DNA of 64,000 bases from Lewinellaceae bacterium (GTDB lineage Bacteria; Bacteroidota; Bacteroidia; Chitinophagales; Saprospiraceae). The translations under genes were made by a program, and so were the position numbers. Under the pieces are notes generated by a model. That model saw only the letters and a list, made by a program, of their open reading frames with translations, was not told where the DNA came from and did not search any database. How positions within the stretch are numbered: position 1 is the stretch's first letter; every line of letters begins with the position of its first letter. This document shows positions 25,231 through 35,276 of the stretch, in pieces. The stretch covers positions 62,001-126,000 of the forward strand of contig JADJSY010000003.1 in assembly GCA_016711435.1 (NCBI GenBank). Reading direction: 5' to 3'.

Positions 25231-26515
25231 CAACCAATTACAATCCATAAAAGCCCGTTTCGGGATCGTCGGCAGTTCCAGTCTCCTGGATGCCGCGCTC
25301 GACACGGCCGTGCGCGTGGCTGCGACCGACCTCACCGTGCTCATCACCGGCGAAAGCGGCGTGGGCAAGGAAGTATTTTCCAAAATCATACACGGACTCA
25401 GCAGCCGCAAGCACAACGATTTTATCGCGGTCAACTGCGGCGCCATCCCCGAAGGCACCATCAATTCCGAGTTGTTCGGCCACGAAAAAGGTTCGTTCAC
25501 CGGCGCCATGGGCGACCGCAAAGGTTATTTTGAAACCGTCAACGGCGGCACCATTTTCCTCGATGAAATCGGCGAAATGCCGCTCGACACCCAGGCCTAC
25601 CTGCTGCGCGTACTCGAATCCGGCGAATTTATCCGCGTCGGCGCCAGCAAAAGCCAGAAAACGGATGTGCGCGTGATTGCCGCTACCAATGTCAACCTGG
25701 AAGACGCCGTGCGCAAGGGAAAATTTCGCGAAGACCTATACTACCGCCTCAGCACGGTGCCGATTCGGGTGCCTTCCCTGAAAGAACGGCGGGAAGACAT
25801 CACCCTGCTTTTCCGCAAATTTGCCTATGATTTTGCCGAAAAATACCGGATGCAGCCGATTCGCCTCGACGAACGCGCAGAAATCGTACTGGAAAACTAC
25901 AGCTGGCCGGGCAATATCCGCGAACTGAAAAATGTGGCCGAACAAATCAGCGTCCTTTCGGAAGAGCGCCTGCTGACCGCAGAACAATTGCAGCGTACCA
26001 TGCCCCAATTGTTCAACCGAAACCTGCCGGTGATAGCCGAGCGGAATGGCGGCGGCGAGAGTTTCCAGGAACGGGATATCCTGTATAAGGTCCTGTTCGA
26101 TATGAAAAACGACCTCAATGACCTCAAGTCGCTGATATACGAACTCGTGCGCAGCAATGACCTGCACATGCCCGACCTCGGATCGGTGCGGCAATTGCAG
26201 CCGGCTTACTCCGGCGCTACCTATCCTGCCCACACACCCGCTTTTGAAAACGCCGATTACGGCAACGAACGCGGGCAGTACTACCCTTCCAGCGATGCTG
26301 AACGCGTGAAACCGATTATCATCGATCCGGGCAAGATATCCGGCAATTTCGATAAAAGTGAAGAGGCCGACTCGCCCTTAGCGATGGATGAAATAGAAAA
26401 GGAAGCCATTCGCAAGGCGCTCAAAAAGTACAACGGTCGCCGCAAGGAAGCTGCTGAAGAACTCAAAATCAGCGAGCGTACCCTGTACCGCAAGATTAAA
26501 CAATACGACCTGTAA
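25223..26515 (+). CDS. Sigma-54-dependent transcriptional activator without receiver domain
   Basis: A 430-residue enhancer-binding protein starting almost at once with the AAA+ domain. Walker A is GESGVGKE, the sigma-54 contact loop is GSFTGA (usually GAFTGA), Walker B is GGTIFLDEIGEM, and the sensor region is RVIAATN. A long linker (residues about 270-385) leads to a Fis-type HTH (AAEELKISERTLYRKIKQY). The lack of an N-terminal sensory domain suggests control by abundance or a partner. It starts at GTG 25223, overlapping the toxin stop. In other Bacteroidota this gene type sits beside miaB and lptE. Confidence 0.9.
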   Translation: MANNQLQSIKARFGIVGSSSLLDAALDTAVRVAATDLTVLITGESGVGKEVFSKIIHGLSSRKHNDFIAVNCGAIPEGTINSELFGHEKGSFTGAMGDRKGYFETVNGGTIFLDEIGEMPLDTQAYLLRVLESGEFIRVGASKSQKTDVRVIAATNVNLEDAVRKGKFREDLYYRLSTVPIRVPSLKERREDITLLFRKFAYDFAEKYRMQPIRLDERAEIVLENYSWPGNIRELKNVAEQISVLSEERLLTAEQLQRTMPQLFNRNLPVIAERNGGGESFQERDILYKVLFDMKNDLNDLKSLIYELVRSNDLHMPDLGSVRQLQPAYSGATYPAHTPAFENADYGNERGQYYPSSDAERVKPIIIDPGKISGNFDKSEEADSPLAMDEIEKEAIRKALKKYNGRRKEAAEELKISERTLYRKIKQYDL

Positions 26516-26577
26516 GTTAGTTATCAGTTTTGGTTATTGGTTATTGGTTATCAGTGCTGATAATCAAGCATTCTTTA
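26512..26577 (-). repeat. Heptamer array TTGGTTA, reversed copy H of the dispersed element
   Basis: TTGGTTA repeated three times, then TCAGTGCTGATAATCAAGCATTCTTTACG; on the minus strand this matches the array half of the dispersed element. It begins at the stop codon of the sigma-54 activator. Confidence 0.72.
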
Positions 26578-26655
26578 CGCCGCTAGGTTTTGTGCATAAG
26601 TTAAGCCAAGGTTACGTTTACTAAACTTTAAAAGTTTAGTAAACGCCTAAAAAGC
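26576..26655. repeat. Palindrome with CGTTTACTAAACTTT core, copy 1
   Basis: The core CGTTTACTAAACTTT/AAAAGTTTAGTAAACG is a perfect stem of about 15 bp; flanks GCTAGGTTTTGTGCATAAG resemble those of the copy at 33.9 kb, but the outer right arm here is degraded. Confidence 0.75.
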
Positions 26656-26767
26656 TGAAGAACTAACTATAGGCAATTTAGCATTGATTTAGACGGCACA
26701 TTTGCCTCTTGCATTTGTCCACTTCGATCCGGTTTGTAGAAATTACAAAAATTTGGGATGTCTTATG

Positions 26768-26812
26768 TTGCCAGCCTTTTGCCCCTTGCCTTTTGTCCTT
26801 TGCCTTTACAGC
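26768..26812 (+). repeat. CCTTTTG/GCCTTTT heptamer array
   Basis: Units GCCTTTT, GCCCCTT, GCCTTTT, GTCCTTT, GCCTTTA in a row, the complement of the GGCAAAG tract at 14.5 kb. The rest of the 26516-27000 gap holds no gene I can support. Confidence 0.65.
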
Positions 26813-26913
26813 CTTTTCATGTTAACAATTACAAAAAGTGAGCTGCGCCATACCGCGAAGATGGATATTTGCGCGTCCTAAGGGATCGACAAATGAAACA
26901 GGCAATATCATCT

Positions 26914-26997
26914 TGCAAAATTAGTTTAGACTAAATTCTATGCAAATGCTTGATTCTCAACACTGATAACCAATAACTAATAACAGATAACTACTTT
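26914..26997 (-). repeat. Dispersed promoter-bearing element, copy B (complete)
   Basis: On the minus strand: heptamer array, TTGAGAATCAAGCA, then TTTG (26943-26946), exactly 19 bases, then TAATTTTG (26916-26923). This is a full match to the Bacteroidota promoter consensus. On the plus strand the heptamer array ends four bases before the ATG of the next gene, so the element separates a leftward promoter from a rightward gene. Confidence 0.75.
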
Positions 26998-27000
26998 CGG

Positions 27001-28065
27001 ATGAAACGTATTTTCTTTCTGTCCATCGCTTTATTGATTTCCTTTTCAGGCGCGTTTGCCAACAATGGTTCGGGCTACAACATCCGGGTCAAATTGGACA
27101 ATTACCCTCAAAATCAGTTGGTGCTCGGATTTTATTACGGCGATAAAACCTACGTAAAAGATACGGTCGACCTCGGAGCGGATGGATATTTCACTTTTAC
27201 AGCAGATACCCTGCTGCCCTGCGGCGTCTACCTGTTAGTCACCAAACCGGACAATAATTTTATCCAGTTTATGCTGCCTGCCGACGCGCAGCGTTTCACG
27301 ATCTCCACCGACATGAAGGACATGGTGAATAAAATGAAATTCAAAGGTTCGGACGACAACGACCGTTTTTACGATTACCTGCGGTTTCTGGGTAAAATGC
27401 GGCCCGAAGCGGATACCCTGCGCGCACAACTGAACCGGCTGAAAAGCAACGTTGCCGACTCCATACGCATCTCGGACAAACTGGCCGACATAGACAAACA
27501 GGTTAAAAAATTACAGGCGGATATCATCGGCAAAAATCCGGGAAGTATGACGGCCAAAGTCATCAAAGCCGCTATGGAACCCGAACCGCCTCAATTCACC
27601 GGCGATGAAAAAGAGATCGGTTTAAAGCGTTATTACTGGTACAAAGCCCATTTTTTTGACAACATCGACATCGCAGACCCCTGCATGTTGCATGGCCCGG
27701 TGCTGCATTCCAAAATAGACCAGTATATCAGCAAAGTGACCCCGCAGCACCCCGACAGCATCAATATTTCCATTGATTACGTGTTGTCGAAAATGAATAA
27801 TTCCAACGAAAATTTTAAATACTACCTGATCCATTTCCTGAACCAGTACGCCAAATCCAACATCGTGGGCATGGACGCCTGCTATGTCCATATCGTGAAT
27901 ACGTATTACGCAAATAACAAAGCGCCCTGGACAAAAAAAGAGGATCTGGAGAAAATCATCGACAACGCCAAGCGCCTGGAACCTATTCTGATCGGTAAAG
28001 ACCACCCCGCAGATTTTTGTGCTCGACCGCAAACACGAAATTCTGATGAAACGTATCAGTGGTGA
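27001..28065 (+). CDS. DUF5106/DUF4369-type exported protein, thioredoxin domain missing
   Basis: A 354-residue open frame with signal peptide MKRIFFLSIALLISFSGAFA, then a DUF4369-like beta domain and helical middle with a coiled stretch (RAQLNRLKSNVADSIRISDK) typical of TlpA-like proteins of Bacteroidota. These normally end in a thioredoxin fold after a segment like KRLEPILIGK. Here that segment is followed within a few codons by a frame change and a stop, and the last strand and helix of a thioredoxin domain appear in the other frame just after. I infer an internal deletion of roughly 300 bases. Function unknown; relatives are envelope thiol-disulfide proteins. Confidence 0.7.
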   Translation: MKRIFFLSIALLISFSGAFANNGSGYNIRVKLDNYPQNQLVLGFYYGDKTYVKDTVDLGADGYFTFTADTLLPCGVYLLVTKPDNNFIQFMLPADAQRFTISTDMKDMVNKMKFKGSDDNDRFYDYLRFLGKMRPEADTLRAQLNRLKSNVADSIRISDKLADIDKQVKKLQADIIGKNPGSMTAKVIKAAMEPEPPQFTGDEKEIGLKRYYWYKAHFFDNIDIADPCMLHGPVLHSKIDQYISKVTPQHPDSINISIDYVLSKMNNSNENFKYYLIHFLNQYAKSNIVGMDACYVHIVNTYYANNKAPWTKKEDLEKIIDNAKRLEPILIGKDHPADFCARPQTRNSDETYQW

Positions 28066-28132
28066 AGAACTTGGTAAAGTGATGGAACAGGTGATGAAGT
28101 TTCAGGAGGAGAAGAAGAAAACCAAGGGATGA
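28011..28132 (+). pseudogene. Detached C-terminal remnant of the thioredoxin domain
   Basis: In the frame one base off from the preceding gene, CCCCGCAGATTTTTGTG reads TPQIFVLD, followed by RKHEILMKRISGEELGKVMEQ and a stop. That is the usual final strand and helix of a TlpA-like domain. The CPxC active site and the middle of the fold are absent. Confidence 0.6.
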
Positions 28133-28135
28133 TTC

Positions 28136-28672
28136 TCAATTCGCAGTACAACTCTTTTTACCATAATACAAAGCCCAACCGTCTTTGAGCTCAATCCCGA
28201 TCTGGTTGCTGCTCGGAATGGTTACCTTTAAAATGGAACCGTACACGCCGTTTTCCCCGATCAGCACATGACTGTTGCCTGCGCCTTCGGTCATGGAGGT
28301 CACTAAAATGTTGAAGTCATCGCGGTTGTCGGTGGCACAACGGAGGACTTTGATAGCGTTCGGGTTGCTGCAATCGCGCAAAAGCCGCACTTTAAAGTTG
28401 CGTCTTCCCCGTACAAGCCTCAAATCCAGGTATCCTTTGGGCTGATCGGTCAGACACAGGTTCCATACGATATTTCCGCTTCCATACCTTGTCATCGCTG
28501 AAAAAGCCACGCACACGGCGCAGGGACTTGCGCTGGGCATTTTTTCTTCCTCAAAGCGGAAAGTTGAACCAGACTTTACAACCGGCGGTTGGGATTGAGC
28601 CAGCATTTTAGAGCTGAAAAACAACAAGGAGAACAGCGGCAAGACAAGTTGCAAAAAATATGGTTTCATCAT
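28136..28672 (-). CDS. Exported protein of unknown function
   Basis: A 178-residue protein with a clear signal peptide (LVLPLFSLLFFSSKMLAQ). The mature part is beta-rich with several Cys (SPCAVCVAF, WNLCLTD, RDCSNP, KSCTAN), so disulfides are likely. No recognised domain. It is convergent with the damaged DUF5106 gene (four bases between ends) and divergent from the fused hydrolase gene. Confidence 0.6.
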   Translation of the reverse strand: MMKPYFLQLVLPLFSLLFFSSKMLAQSQPPVVKSGSTFRFEEEKMPSASPCAVCVAFSAMTRYGSGNIVWNLCLTDQPKGYLDLRLVRGRRNFKVRLLRDCSNPNAIKVLRCATDNRDDFNILVTSMTEGAGNSHVLIGENGVYGSILKVTIPSSNQIGIELKDGWALYYGKKSCTAN

Positions 28673-28791
28673 TTGTGGTGGTATTTTTTGTACAAATATA
28701 ACCGAAAAGGTGATCCCTGCCGCTTTTTCTAACTATACATGTTACTTTCCGGGAAATTTTCTTCCTTTGTTCAGGATAAAATTTCACGAAC

Positions 28792-31700
28792 ATGACCCGC
28801 ACAATCAGATCGCTCTGCACACCCCTGCTCTTTCTTTTTCTCACAATTTGGGCGCATGCCCAAACAACAAATGCGCTCCCGCGCAGTACCCCGGAAGCCG
28901 AAGGTATTTCCTCAGAAGGTATACTCCAGTTTCTGGATGCGGCGCAACAAAGCAAACACGAGTTCCACAGCATCATGGTATTGCGGCATGGCAAGGTGGT
29001 GGCAGAAGGCTGGTGGAATCCATACCGCCCGGATTTGAAGCACACGATGTATTCCGTCAGCAAAAGTTTTACGGCCACTGCCGTCGGTTTTGCGGTACAT
29101 GAAAACCGGCTGCGGGTGAGCGACAAGGTCATTTCGTTTTTCCCGGACGATTTGCCGGAAACCATCAGTCCGTACCTGGCAGAACTAAACGTCCGCGATT
29201 TGCTGAGCATGTCGGCGGGTCAGGAGCCGGACCCCACGCCCTTAGTTGGAAGGGACAGCAACTGGATAAAAGCCTTTCTGGCAACACCCATCGTACACAA
29301 ACCTGGCAGCAAATTTTTGTATAACTCCCTGTGTACCTATATGCTATCTGCCATTGTACAAAAGGTTACAGGAGAAAAAGTGATCGATTACCTCCGGCCG
29401 AGGTTATTTACTCCGTTGGGGATTTCCGGTATGGATTGGGAAGTAGACCCGATGGGCATCAATGTCGGCGGCTGGGGCCTGCGGGTTAAAACCGAGGATA
29501 TGGCCAAATTCGGCCAGTTGTTCCTGCAAAAAGGCATGTGGAACGGCCAACAAATATTGCCGGCAGCATGGGTGGAAGAAGCCTCGACGCTCAAAATTAT
29601 CCAGCACCCCGACATGCCGCAAGCCAAAAGAGATTCCAGCGACTGGGAACAAGGCTACTGCTACCAGATGTGGCGCAGTCGGCACAACAGCTACCGCGGA
29701 GACGGCGCTTTCGGACAGTTTATTATCGTCATGCCCGATCAGGATGCCGTGGTGGTGATCACCAGCGAAACGGCCGATATGCAGCAGGAATTTAACCTGG
29801 TCTGGAAGTATTTGCTGCCTGCTCTTCAAAAAGAATCCTTGCCTGCCAACAAAAAAGCAGCAGCAAGGCTGAAAAAGAAACTCGCTTCACTCGCGCTACC
29901 CATACCGGCTAAAACTGCGGCCTCCCCATTAGCCAAAACCATTGCAGGCAAAACCTTTTCGCTGTCTCCCAATGACCGCTTTATTCAAAACATGTCCTTT
30001 CAATGGAAAGGCGACAATTGCCAACTTACCGTAAAAAACAATACGGAGACACATCTCCTGACGTTCGGGGCAGGCAAATGGGTATTCGGCGAAACAACTC
30101 AACTGGGGCCTTCTTTAGTCAAGGGTGCAAAAGCGCATTTCGTCGGTCTCCCACCCGCTCAGGTCGCCGGAGGTTACCGCTGGAAAGACCAAAACACCCT
30201 GGAACTCACCCTGCGGTATATTGAAAGTCCGCATACCGAAACCTTTACCTGCCGTTTTGATCAAAACAACCTGACGGTAGAGGCGCAAAGCAGCTTTGGA
30301 CAAAAAAACATTGAAACTTTCAAAGGCATTGCGCAAGCGGACGGCTATAAACCGGCTCGCCTGATCGTGCGCGGCGACGACATGGGTTTTTCTCATTCTG
30401 GCAATGAAGCACTGTTAAAATCCTCGAAAGAAGGCATTCAGACTGCCATTGAAGTGATTGTGCCATCCCCCTGGTTTCCCGAAGCCGTGCGGATGCTGGA
30501 GCAAAACCCTGGTGTCGACGTCGGCGTTCACCTGGCGATAACCAGCGAATGGGACAACGTCAAATGGCGGCCTTTGACGGACTGTCCAAGTATTCAAAAC
30601 AAGGACGGCTATTTTTACCCGATGGTTTTCCCGAATAAGGACTATCCCGGACAATCCATTTCTGAAAACCCGTGGAAAATCGAGGATATTGAAAAGGAAT
30701 TCCGGGCACAGATTGAAATGGCAATTCAAAAAATACCGCGTGTAAGCCATTTGTCCGCGCACATGGGCTGCGCCTATTTTTCAGAAGAAGTAAAAGCGCT
30801 CACCCAAAGATTAGCCGCCGAATATAACATTCCGCTTGAAGGTGGAGATGGGGCTTTTAGCCGGGTAGGTTACGAGGGGCCGAGCAAGACCCCCGCCGAG
30901 AAAAAACAAAGTTTTTTGAAAATGCTCCAAAAACTGGAGCCAGGCAAAACCTATATGTTTTTGGATCATCCCGGCATTGACGACTCTGAATTGCGGGCCA
31001 TTCACCATATCGGGTATGAAAACGTGGCTGCAGACCGGCAGGGCGTGACGGACTTGTTTACGGACAAAGAAATCAAACGGTTTATCGAGCAAAACGGGGT
31101 GCAACTGATTGGTTATGATGATCTGGCTTCATCAAAAGACTGGTGGAAAGAAGCTGTTGTTTACCAGATTTATCCGCGCAGTTTTAAAGACAGCGACGGC
31201 GACGGTATTGGCGATTTGAAAGGGATAATTTCCAAACTGGATTATATCAAAAGCCTTGGGATTAATATGGTCTGGCTGAACCCGGTTTACGCTTCACCCA
31301 ATAAAGACAATGGCTACGATATATCTGATTATCAGAATATTATGAAAGAATTCGGGACGATGTCCGATTTCGACGCCCTGCTCGCAGGATTCCATCAAAA
31401 GAGGTATCAAAGTGTTTATGGACCTGGTAGTCAACCATTGCAGCGACGAACACGTATGGTTCAAATCGGCCCGCAGTTCGCGCAACAGCCCCTATTACAA
31501 TTACTTCCACTGGTGGCCTGCCGAAAAAGGCAAACCGCCCTATCGCTGGAGTATTTTCGATGAAAAAGGAGATGCCTGGGAATACAATGCCGCGACCAAC
31601 TCCTATTACCTGCATTATTTTGCCGATGGCCAGCCCGACCTGAACTGGGAAAATCCGAAACTGCGGCAGGAGATTTACAAAATGATGCGTTTCTGGGTCG

Positions 31701-32791
31701 ATAAAGGCATCGACGGCTTCCGGCTGGATGCTATCGCATTCTGTTCCAAAGACACTGCCTGGCCCCCGCTACCCGCCGAGTACAACGGCAACTGGGGTTT
31801 GTATTATGCCAGCGGCCCTTATTTGCACGACTACATGCAGGAAATGAACCGGGAGGTTTTGAGCAAGTACGATATTGCAACCGTTGCCGAAGCGATGGGG
31901 GATGTGGAGCGGGTGATGAAATTTGTCGATCCCGCCCGCAAGGAATTGGACATGGCCTATTATTTCGAGGCCATTGATTTCGGTTACCTGCCCAATGAGT
32001 ATAAAATGCCTGATCCGAACGGATACGATCTGGTGGCATGGAAAAAGGTGTACGCCAAATGGACGGACGCCTTTGCCCAAAAAGGCTGGGGCACCATGTA
32101 CCTCGCCAACCACGACCAGCCGCGTATGCTCACGCGCTGGGGCAACGACAGTCCTGCTTTCCGGGAGGTATCTTCCAAAATGCTGACCACGTTCATTTTG
32201 AGTATGCGCGGTACACCTTTTTACTATTTCGGCGATGAGATCGGGATGAACAACATCAAATTTGACAAAGTAGAAGACTACAATGACATAGAATTACGCA
32301 CCAATTACGCGCAGGTGAAAGCCAAAGGCGGCGATTTGAACCGTTTTCTGGAAGGTATGAAAATATCTTCCCGCGACAACGGGCGCACGCCCATGCAATG
32401 GGATGCCACCGAACACGGCGGTTTCACAACGGGCAAACCCTGGCTGAAAGTAAATCCGAACTACACAACCGTCAATGTGGCCGCCCAGGAAAACGCACCC
32501 GCATCTATTCTGGCTTATTTCAAAAAAATGGTGCAGTTGCGGAAAAACGAGCCTGCGCTGCTCTATGGCGATTTTGCTTTGGTAGACATCGACAACCCCT
32601 CCGTATTTGCCTACACCCGCACCTTGGATGATAAAAAACTGCTGGTGCTGTTGAATTTTAAAGCGGTAAATGCTACGGCAAATACCGGACTGGATTTGAG
32701 CAGAGCGAAAGCATTGATTGGAAATTACACGAATCCTTCCACAACCGGGGCATTGAGACCTTACGAGGCGGTCGTGCTGGAACTGAAGTGA
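28792..32791 (+). CDS. Three-part fusion: serine hydrolase, YdjC/ChbG deacetylase and GH13 alpha-glucosidase (frameshift in GH13)
   Basis: A 1332-residue exported protein once one A is removed from the AAAA run at 31397-31400. Signal peptide to about residue 24. Residues 30-510 form a penicillin-binding-protein-like serine hydrolase with SVSK and the YNS motif, plus a C-terminal lipocalin-like part. Residues 520-780 form a YdjC/ChbG-type deacetylase (IVRGDDMGFSHSGNEA, LSAHMGCAY). From residue 782 a GH13 oligo-1,6-glucosidase follows: KEAVVYQIYPRSFKDSDGDG, nucleophile DGFRLDAIAF, acid/base TVAEAM, stabiliser ANHDQPR. No stop separates the three parts. Free-standing relatives of each are common, so the fusion is odd. 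All three could act on exported carbohydrate. Confidence 0.8.
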
Positions 32792-32883
32792 CGGTTTCTC
32801 CACTCACCCCCTGTTTCACTACGTCCATCCCATTTCTCTTGTCGCAACGACTTGTATTGCTGCATACTTGTGTCAAAATAAAA

Positions 32884-33912
32884 ATGACTATGCGTAAAAT
32901 ACTTTTCTTTGCTGCAATACTAATACTTCAAACAGGAGTTCTCACCGCGCAGTACAACTGGGAATTACTGCCTCAGTCGCCCCAAAACGGCCAAAAACAA
33001 GACGACGTTTTTTTCCTGTCGCCAACGCTGGGCTGGAGCGTCAACGGCTCCGGCCGCATTTACAAAACCCGGGACGGTGGCGCCACCTGGACAAAAATGC
33101 TCGACCAGCCGGGTACCTATTTCCGTTGTATCGGGTTTCTCGATTCTCTGCATGGCTTTGCCGGAAATATCGGTATGGATTATTTCCCCAACGTCAGCGA
33201 CGCCACCCCACTCTACCGCACGGATGATGGCGGCGTTTCCTGGAAACCAGTGACTTCGATCAGCGGAGACACGCCGACCGGGCTTTGTGCCATCCAGATC
33301 GTGACGCCCAAAGTCATTGTTGCCGGCGGGCGGGTCGGCAGCCCAACGCACCTGATGCGCAGCACCGATGGCGGCGCTACCTGGGTCAGTCAAAGTCTTG
33401 GAAATCAGATATCTATGATTACCGACCTGTATTTTTCAAGCCCCGACACGGGCTTTGTGTTCGGCGGAACCGATGCGAATATCCAGTTAGCAAACGCAGT
33501 CATCCTGCGCACGGTAGATGCGGGCAAAACCTGGACGAAAGTGTACCAATCCACCCGTCCGTTTGAAATTATCTGGAAAGCGCATTTCCCGACACCGTCT
33601 ACGGGTTACGCCACCCTGCTGAGTTACGCACCCAATACACTCGAACGTTTTATTGCCAAAACCACCGATGGCGGTATTACCTGGAATGACGTGCCACTGG
33701 TCAGCAACGGCGCTAAAGCATTCAGCGTCGGATTTTTAACCGAAAATACCGGCTGGGTGGGCTGCGATCAATCCATTTATGAAACCAATGACGGCGGCCG
33801 CAGCTGGACGCCGGAAAACGTGGGACAATATGTCAACAAAATCAGGGTACTGCGTGACACTGCTTATGGAATTGGGGTGCGCATTTACAAAATGACGCCT
33901 GCTAAGCCGTGA
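32884..33912 (+). CDS. Ycf48/BNR-repeat beta-propeller protein, exported
   Basis: A 342-residue protein with signal peptide MRKILFFAAILILQTGVLTA. Six Asp-box repeats mark the propeller blades: DGGATWTKM, DGGVSWKPV, DGGATWVSQ, DAGKTWTKV, DGGITWNDV and DGGRSWTPE. This resembles photosystem-II-assembly-like Ycf48 propellers that are widespread in heterotrophic Bacteroidota, where the role is unknown. There is no C-terminal type IX sorting domain. I start at ATG 32884; 32890 is also possible. A -7-like TACTTGTG lies just upstream (32862-32870 region). Confidence 0.82.
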   Translation: MTMRKILFFAAILILQTGVLTAQYNWELLPQSPQNGQKQDDVFFLSPTLGWSVNGSGRIYKTRDGGATWTKMLDQPGTYFRCIGFLDSLHGFAGNIGMDYFPNVSDATPLYRTDDGGVSWKPVTSISGDTPTGLCAIQIVTPKVIVAGGRVGSPTHLMRSTDGGATWVSQSLGNQISMITDLYFSSPDTGFVFGGTDANIQLANAVILRTVDAGKTWTKVYQSTRPFEIIWKAHFPTPSTGYATLLSYAPNTLERFIAKTTDGGITWNDVPLVSNGAKAFSVGFLTENTGWVGCDQSIYETNDGGRSWTPENVGQYVNKIRVLRDTAYGIGVRIYKMTPAKP

Positions 33913-34020
33913 TGTACTTCGCTCCGCTGGGTTTTGTGCATGGGCTAAGCCGGAGATACGTTTACTAAACTTTAAAAGTTTAGTAAACGTAGCCCAAAAC
34001 CTAGCAGCGCGAAGTATAAA
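33913..34020. repeat. Palindrome with ACGTTTACTAAACTTT core, copy 2 (complete)
   Basis: The left arm TACTTCGC..CGCTGGGTTTTGTGC..GGGCTA leads to the core ACGTTTACTAAACTTT, and the right arm AAAAGTTTAGTAAACGT continues with AGCCCAAAACCTAGCAGCGCGAAGTA. It shares core and flanks with 26.58 kb and follows the Ycf48-like stop immediately. Confidence 0.82.
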
Positions 34021-34080
34021 TTCAGGCGCAATAGTCTGTTTTAAACATTTGCCCTTCAAAAGTATTTAGTACTTTCAAAC

Positions 34081-35268
34081 ATGAAAAAACAACAAAAATC
34101 TCCCATAAAAGCACTGGCTTTTGCGCTCGTGATGGGCGGAATGGGCGCACTGTGCGGCTACTTCATAGGAAAACTACTGAAGTCTAATCTTCAGTTTCAG
34201 GCTTTCGGCCCTGAAGGCGCCGGTGAAAAAGCACTGTATATCCGGCTCGCTTTTGTTGCAATATGGGTAGTGATCGCCTTTCACGAACTTGGGCATCTTG
34301 GGGCCGGTATCGCACAAGGATTTCGGGTTGCGCTGTACACCGCGGGCTTTCTGGGTGTCCGGGGAACATCTGATGGCGTGCGTTTCTTTTTCAACCGGCG
34401 CTTCAACCTGATGGGCGGACTGGCAGCTACTTTCCCGGAACGCCTGGAAAGTGGGCCTGCATTGCGCAAAAAATTTATTCGCATTGTTGCGGCAGGGCCG
34501 CTGGCCAGTGTAGTGTTGTGCGTCGGCGCTTTACTCGCTCTGTTTTTTGTAATTCAAAACCCCGGCGAAACGCCGGCGCTCGCCGCACGGGCTACTACAC
34601 TTTTTCTCTTTGTCAGCGGTGTGATGTCGGGCTTTATATTTCTGGCAACGATCATCCCAAGCCGTGCCGGCGGGTTCATGTCCGACGGCGCCCGGCTGCT
34701 TTCTTTGTTGGATAAAGGTGAAAAAGGCCGGTACGAAGAAGCAACCTTATCTGTCATGGTTTTATTGGGTGCGGGCAAATTACCCGGGGAATACCCCGCC
34801 GATCTGCTCCGGCAAATGACCACCCGGACACCCGATTCATTGTTAGGCCTGAACGGACATTTTATGGTTTTTTCACACCACCTCGACAGGGGAGAAACGG
34901 AGCAGGCACTATCTTATGCCCAAATTGTAGAAGAGCATATTGATGCTGCGCCTGCAGCTTTTCAGGGCTATTACCTGAAAGACGTGGTATTCTTTTATGC
35001 CTTTTTTCTGAAAGATGCCAAATCTGCCCACACCTGCTGGTCCAATATTCAAAAACAAGCGGAACAGGACGCCGATGCCGCCACGTTCCGGGTAAAAGCG
35101 GCTTTGGCGCTGCTGGATGGCGGTGATACAGAAATAGTTGCCGGATTCGTGCAAAAAGGTCTGGCAAAAATCACAGATTTGCCCTTCGACGGGCAGCGCA
35201 AATTCGAAGAGAAGTGGTTGCGGGCTGTTTTGGAAGCAGCGGAGGCACCACCGATAACTAATAACTGA
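34081..35268 (+). CDS. M50 (site-2-protease-like) membrane metallopeptidase
   Basis: A 395-residue protein with about five membrane helices. The zinc motif is AFHELGHLGAG (HExxH) near residue 66, and the third-ligand segment near residue 205 is FMSDGARLL, matching the xxDG motif of M50. The C-terminal 190 residues are soluble and helical, TPR-like. Such proteases cut membrane-anchored regulators or mature lipids-linked proteins. The last residues (PPITNN) are encoded by the heptamer array, and the sensor kinase starts seven bases after the stop, so they probably share a transcript. Confidence 0.85.
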   Translation: MKKQQKSPIKALAFALVMGGMGALCGYFIGKLLKSNLQFQAFGPEGAGEKALYIRLAFVAIWVVIAFHELGHLGAGIAQGFRVALYTAGFLGVRGTSDGVRFFFNRRFNLMGGLAATFPERLESGPALRKKFIRIVAAGPLASVVLCVGALLALFFVIQNPGETPALAARATTLFLFVSGVMSGFIFLATIIPSRAGGFMSDGARLLSLLDKGEKGRYEEATLSVMVLLGAGKLPGEYPADLLRQMTTRTPDSLLGLNGHFMVFSHHLDRGETEQALSYAQIVEEHIDAAPAAFQGYYLKDVVFFYAFFLKDAKSAHTCWSNIQKQAEQDADAATFRVKAALALLDGGDTEIVAGFVQKGLAKITDLPFDGQRKFEEKWLRAVLEAAEAPPITNN

Positions 35269-35276
35269 TAACTAAT
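35248..35276 (+). repeat. Heptamer array (ATAACTR)n across a stop and a start codon, copy J
   Basis: CGATAACTAATAACTGATAACTAATG: the TGA stop of the M50 gene and the ATG of the kinase are both made of array units. Confidence 0.7.
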
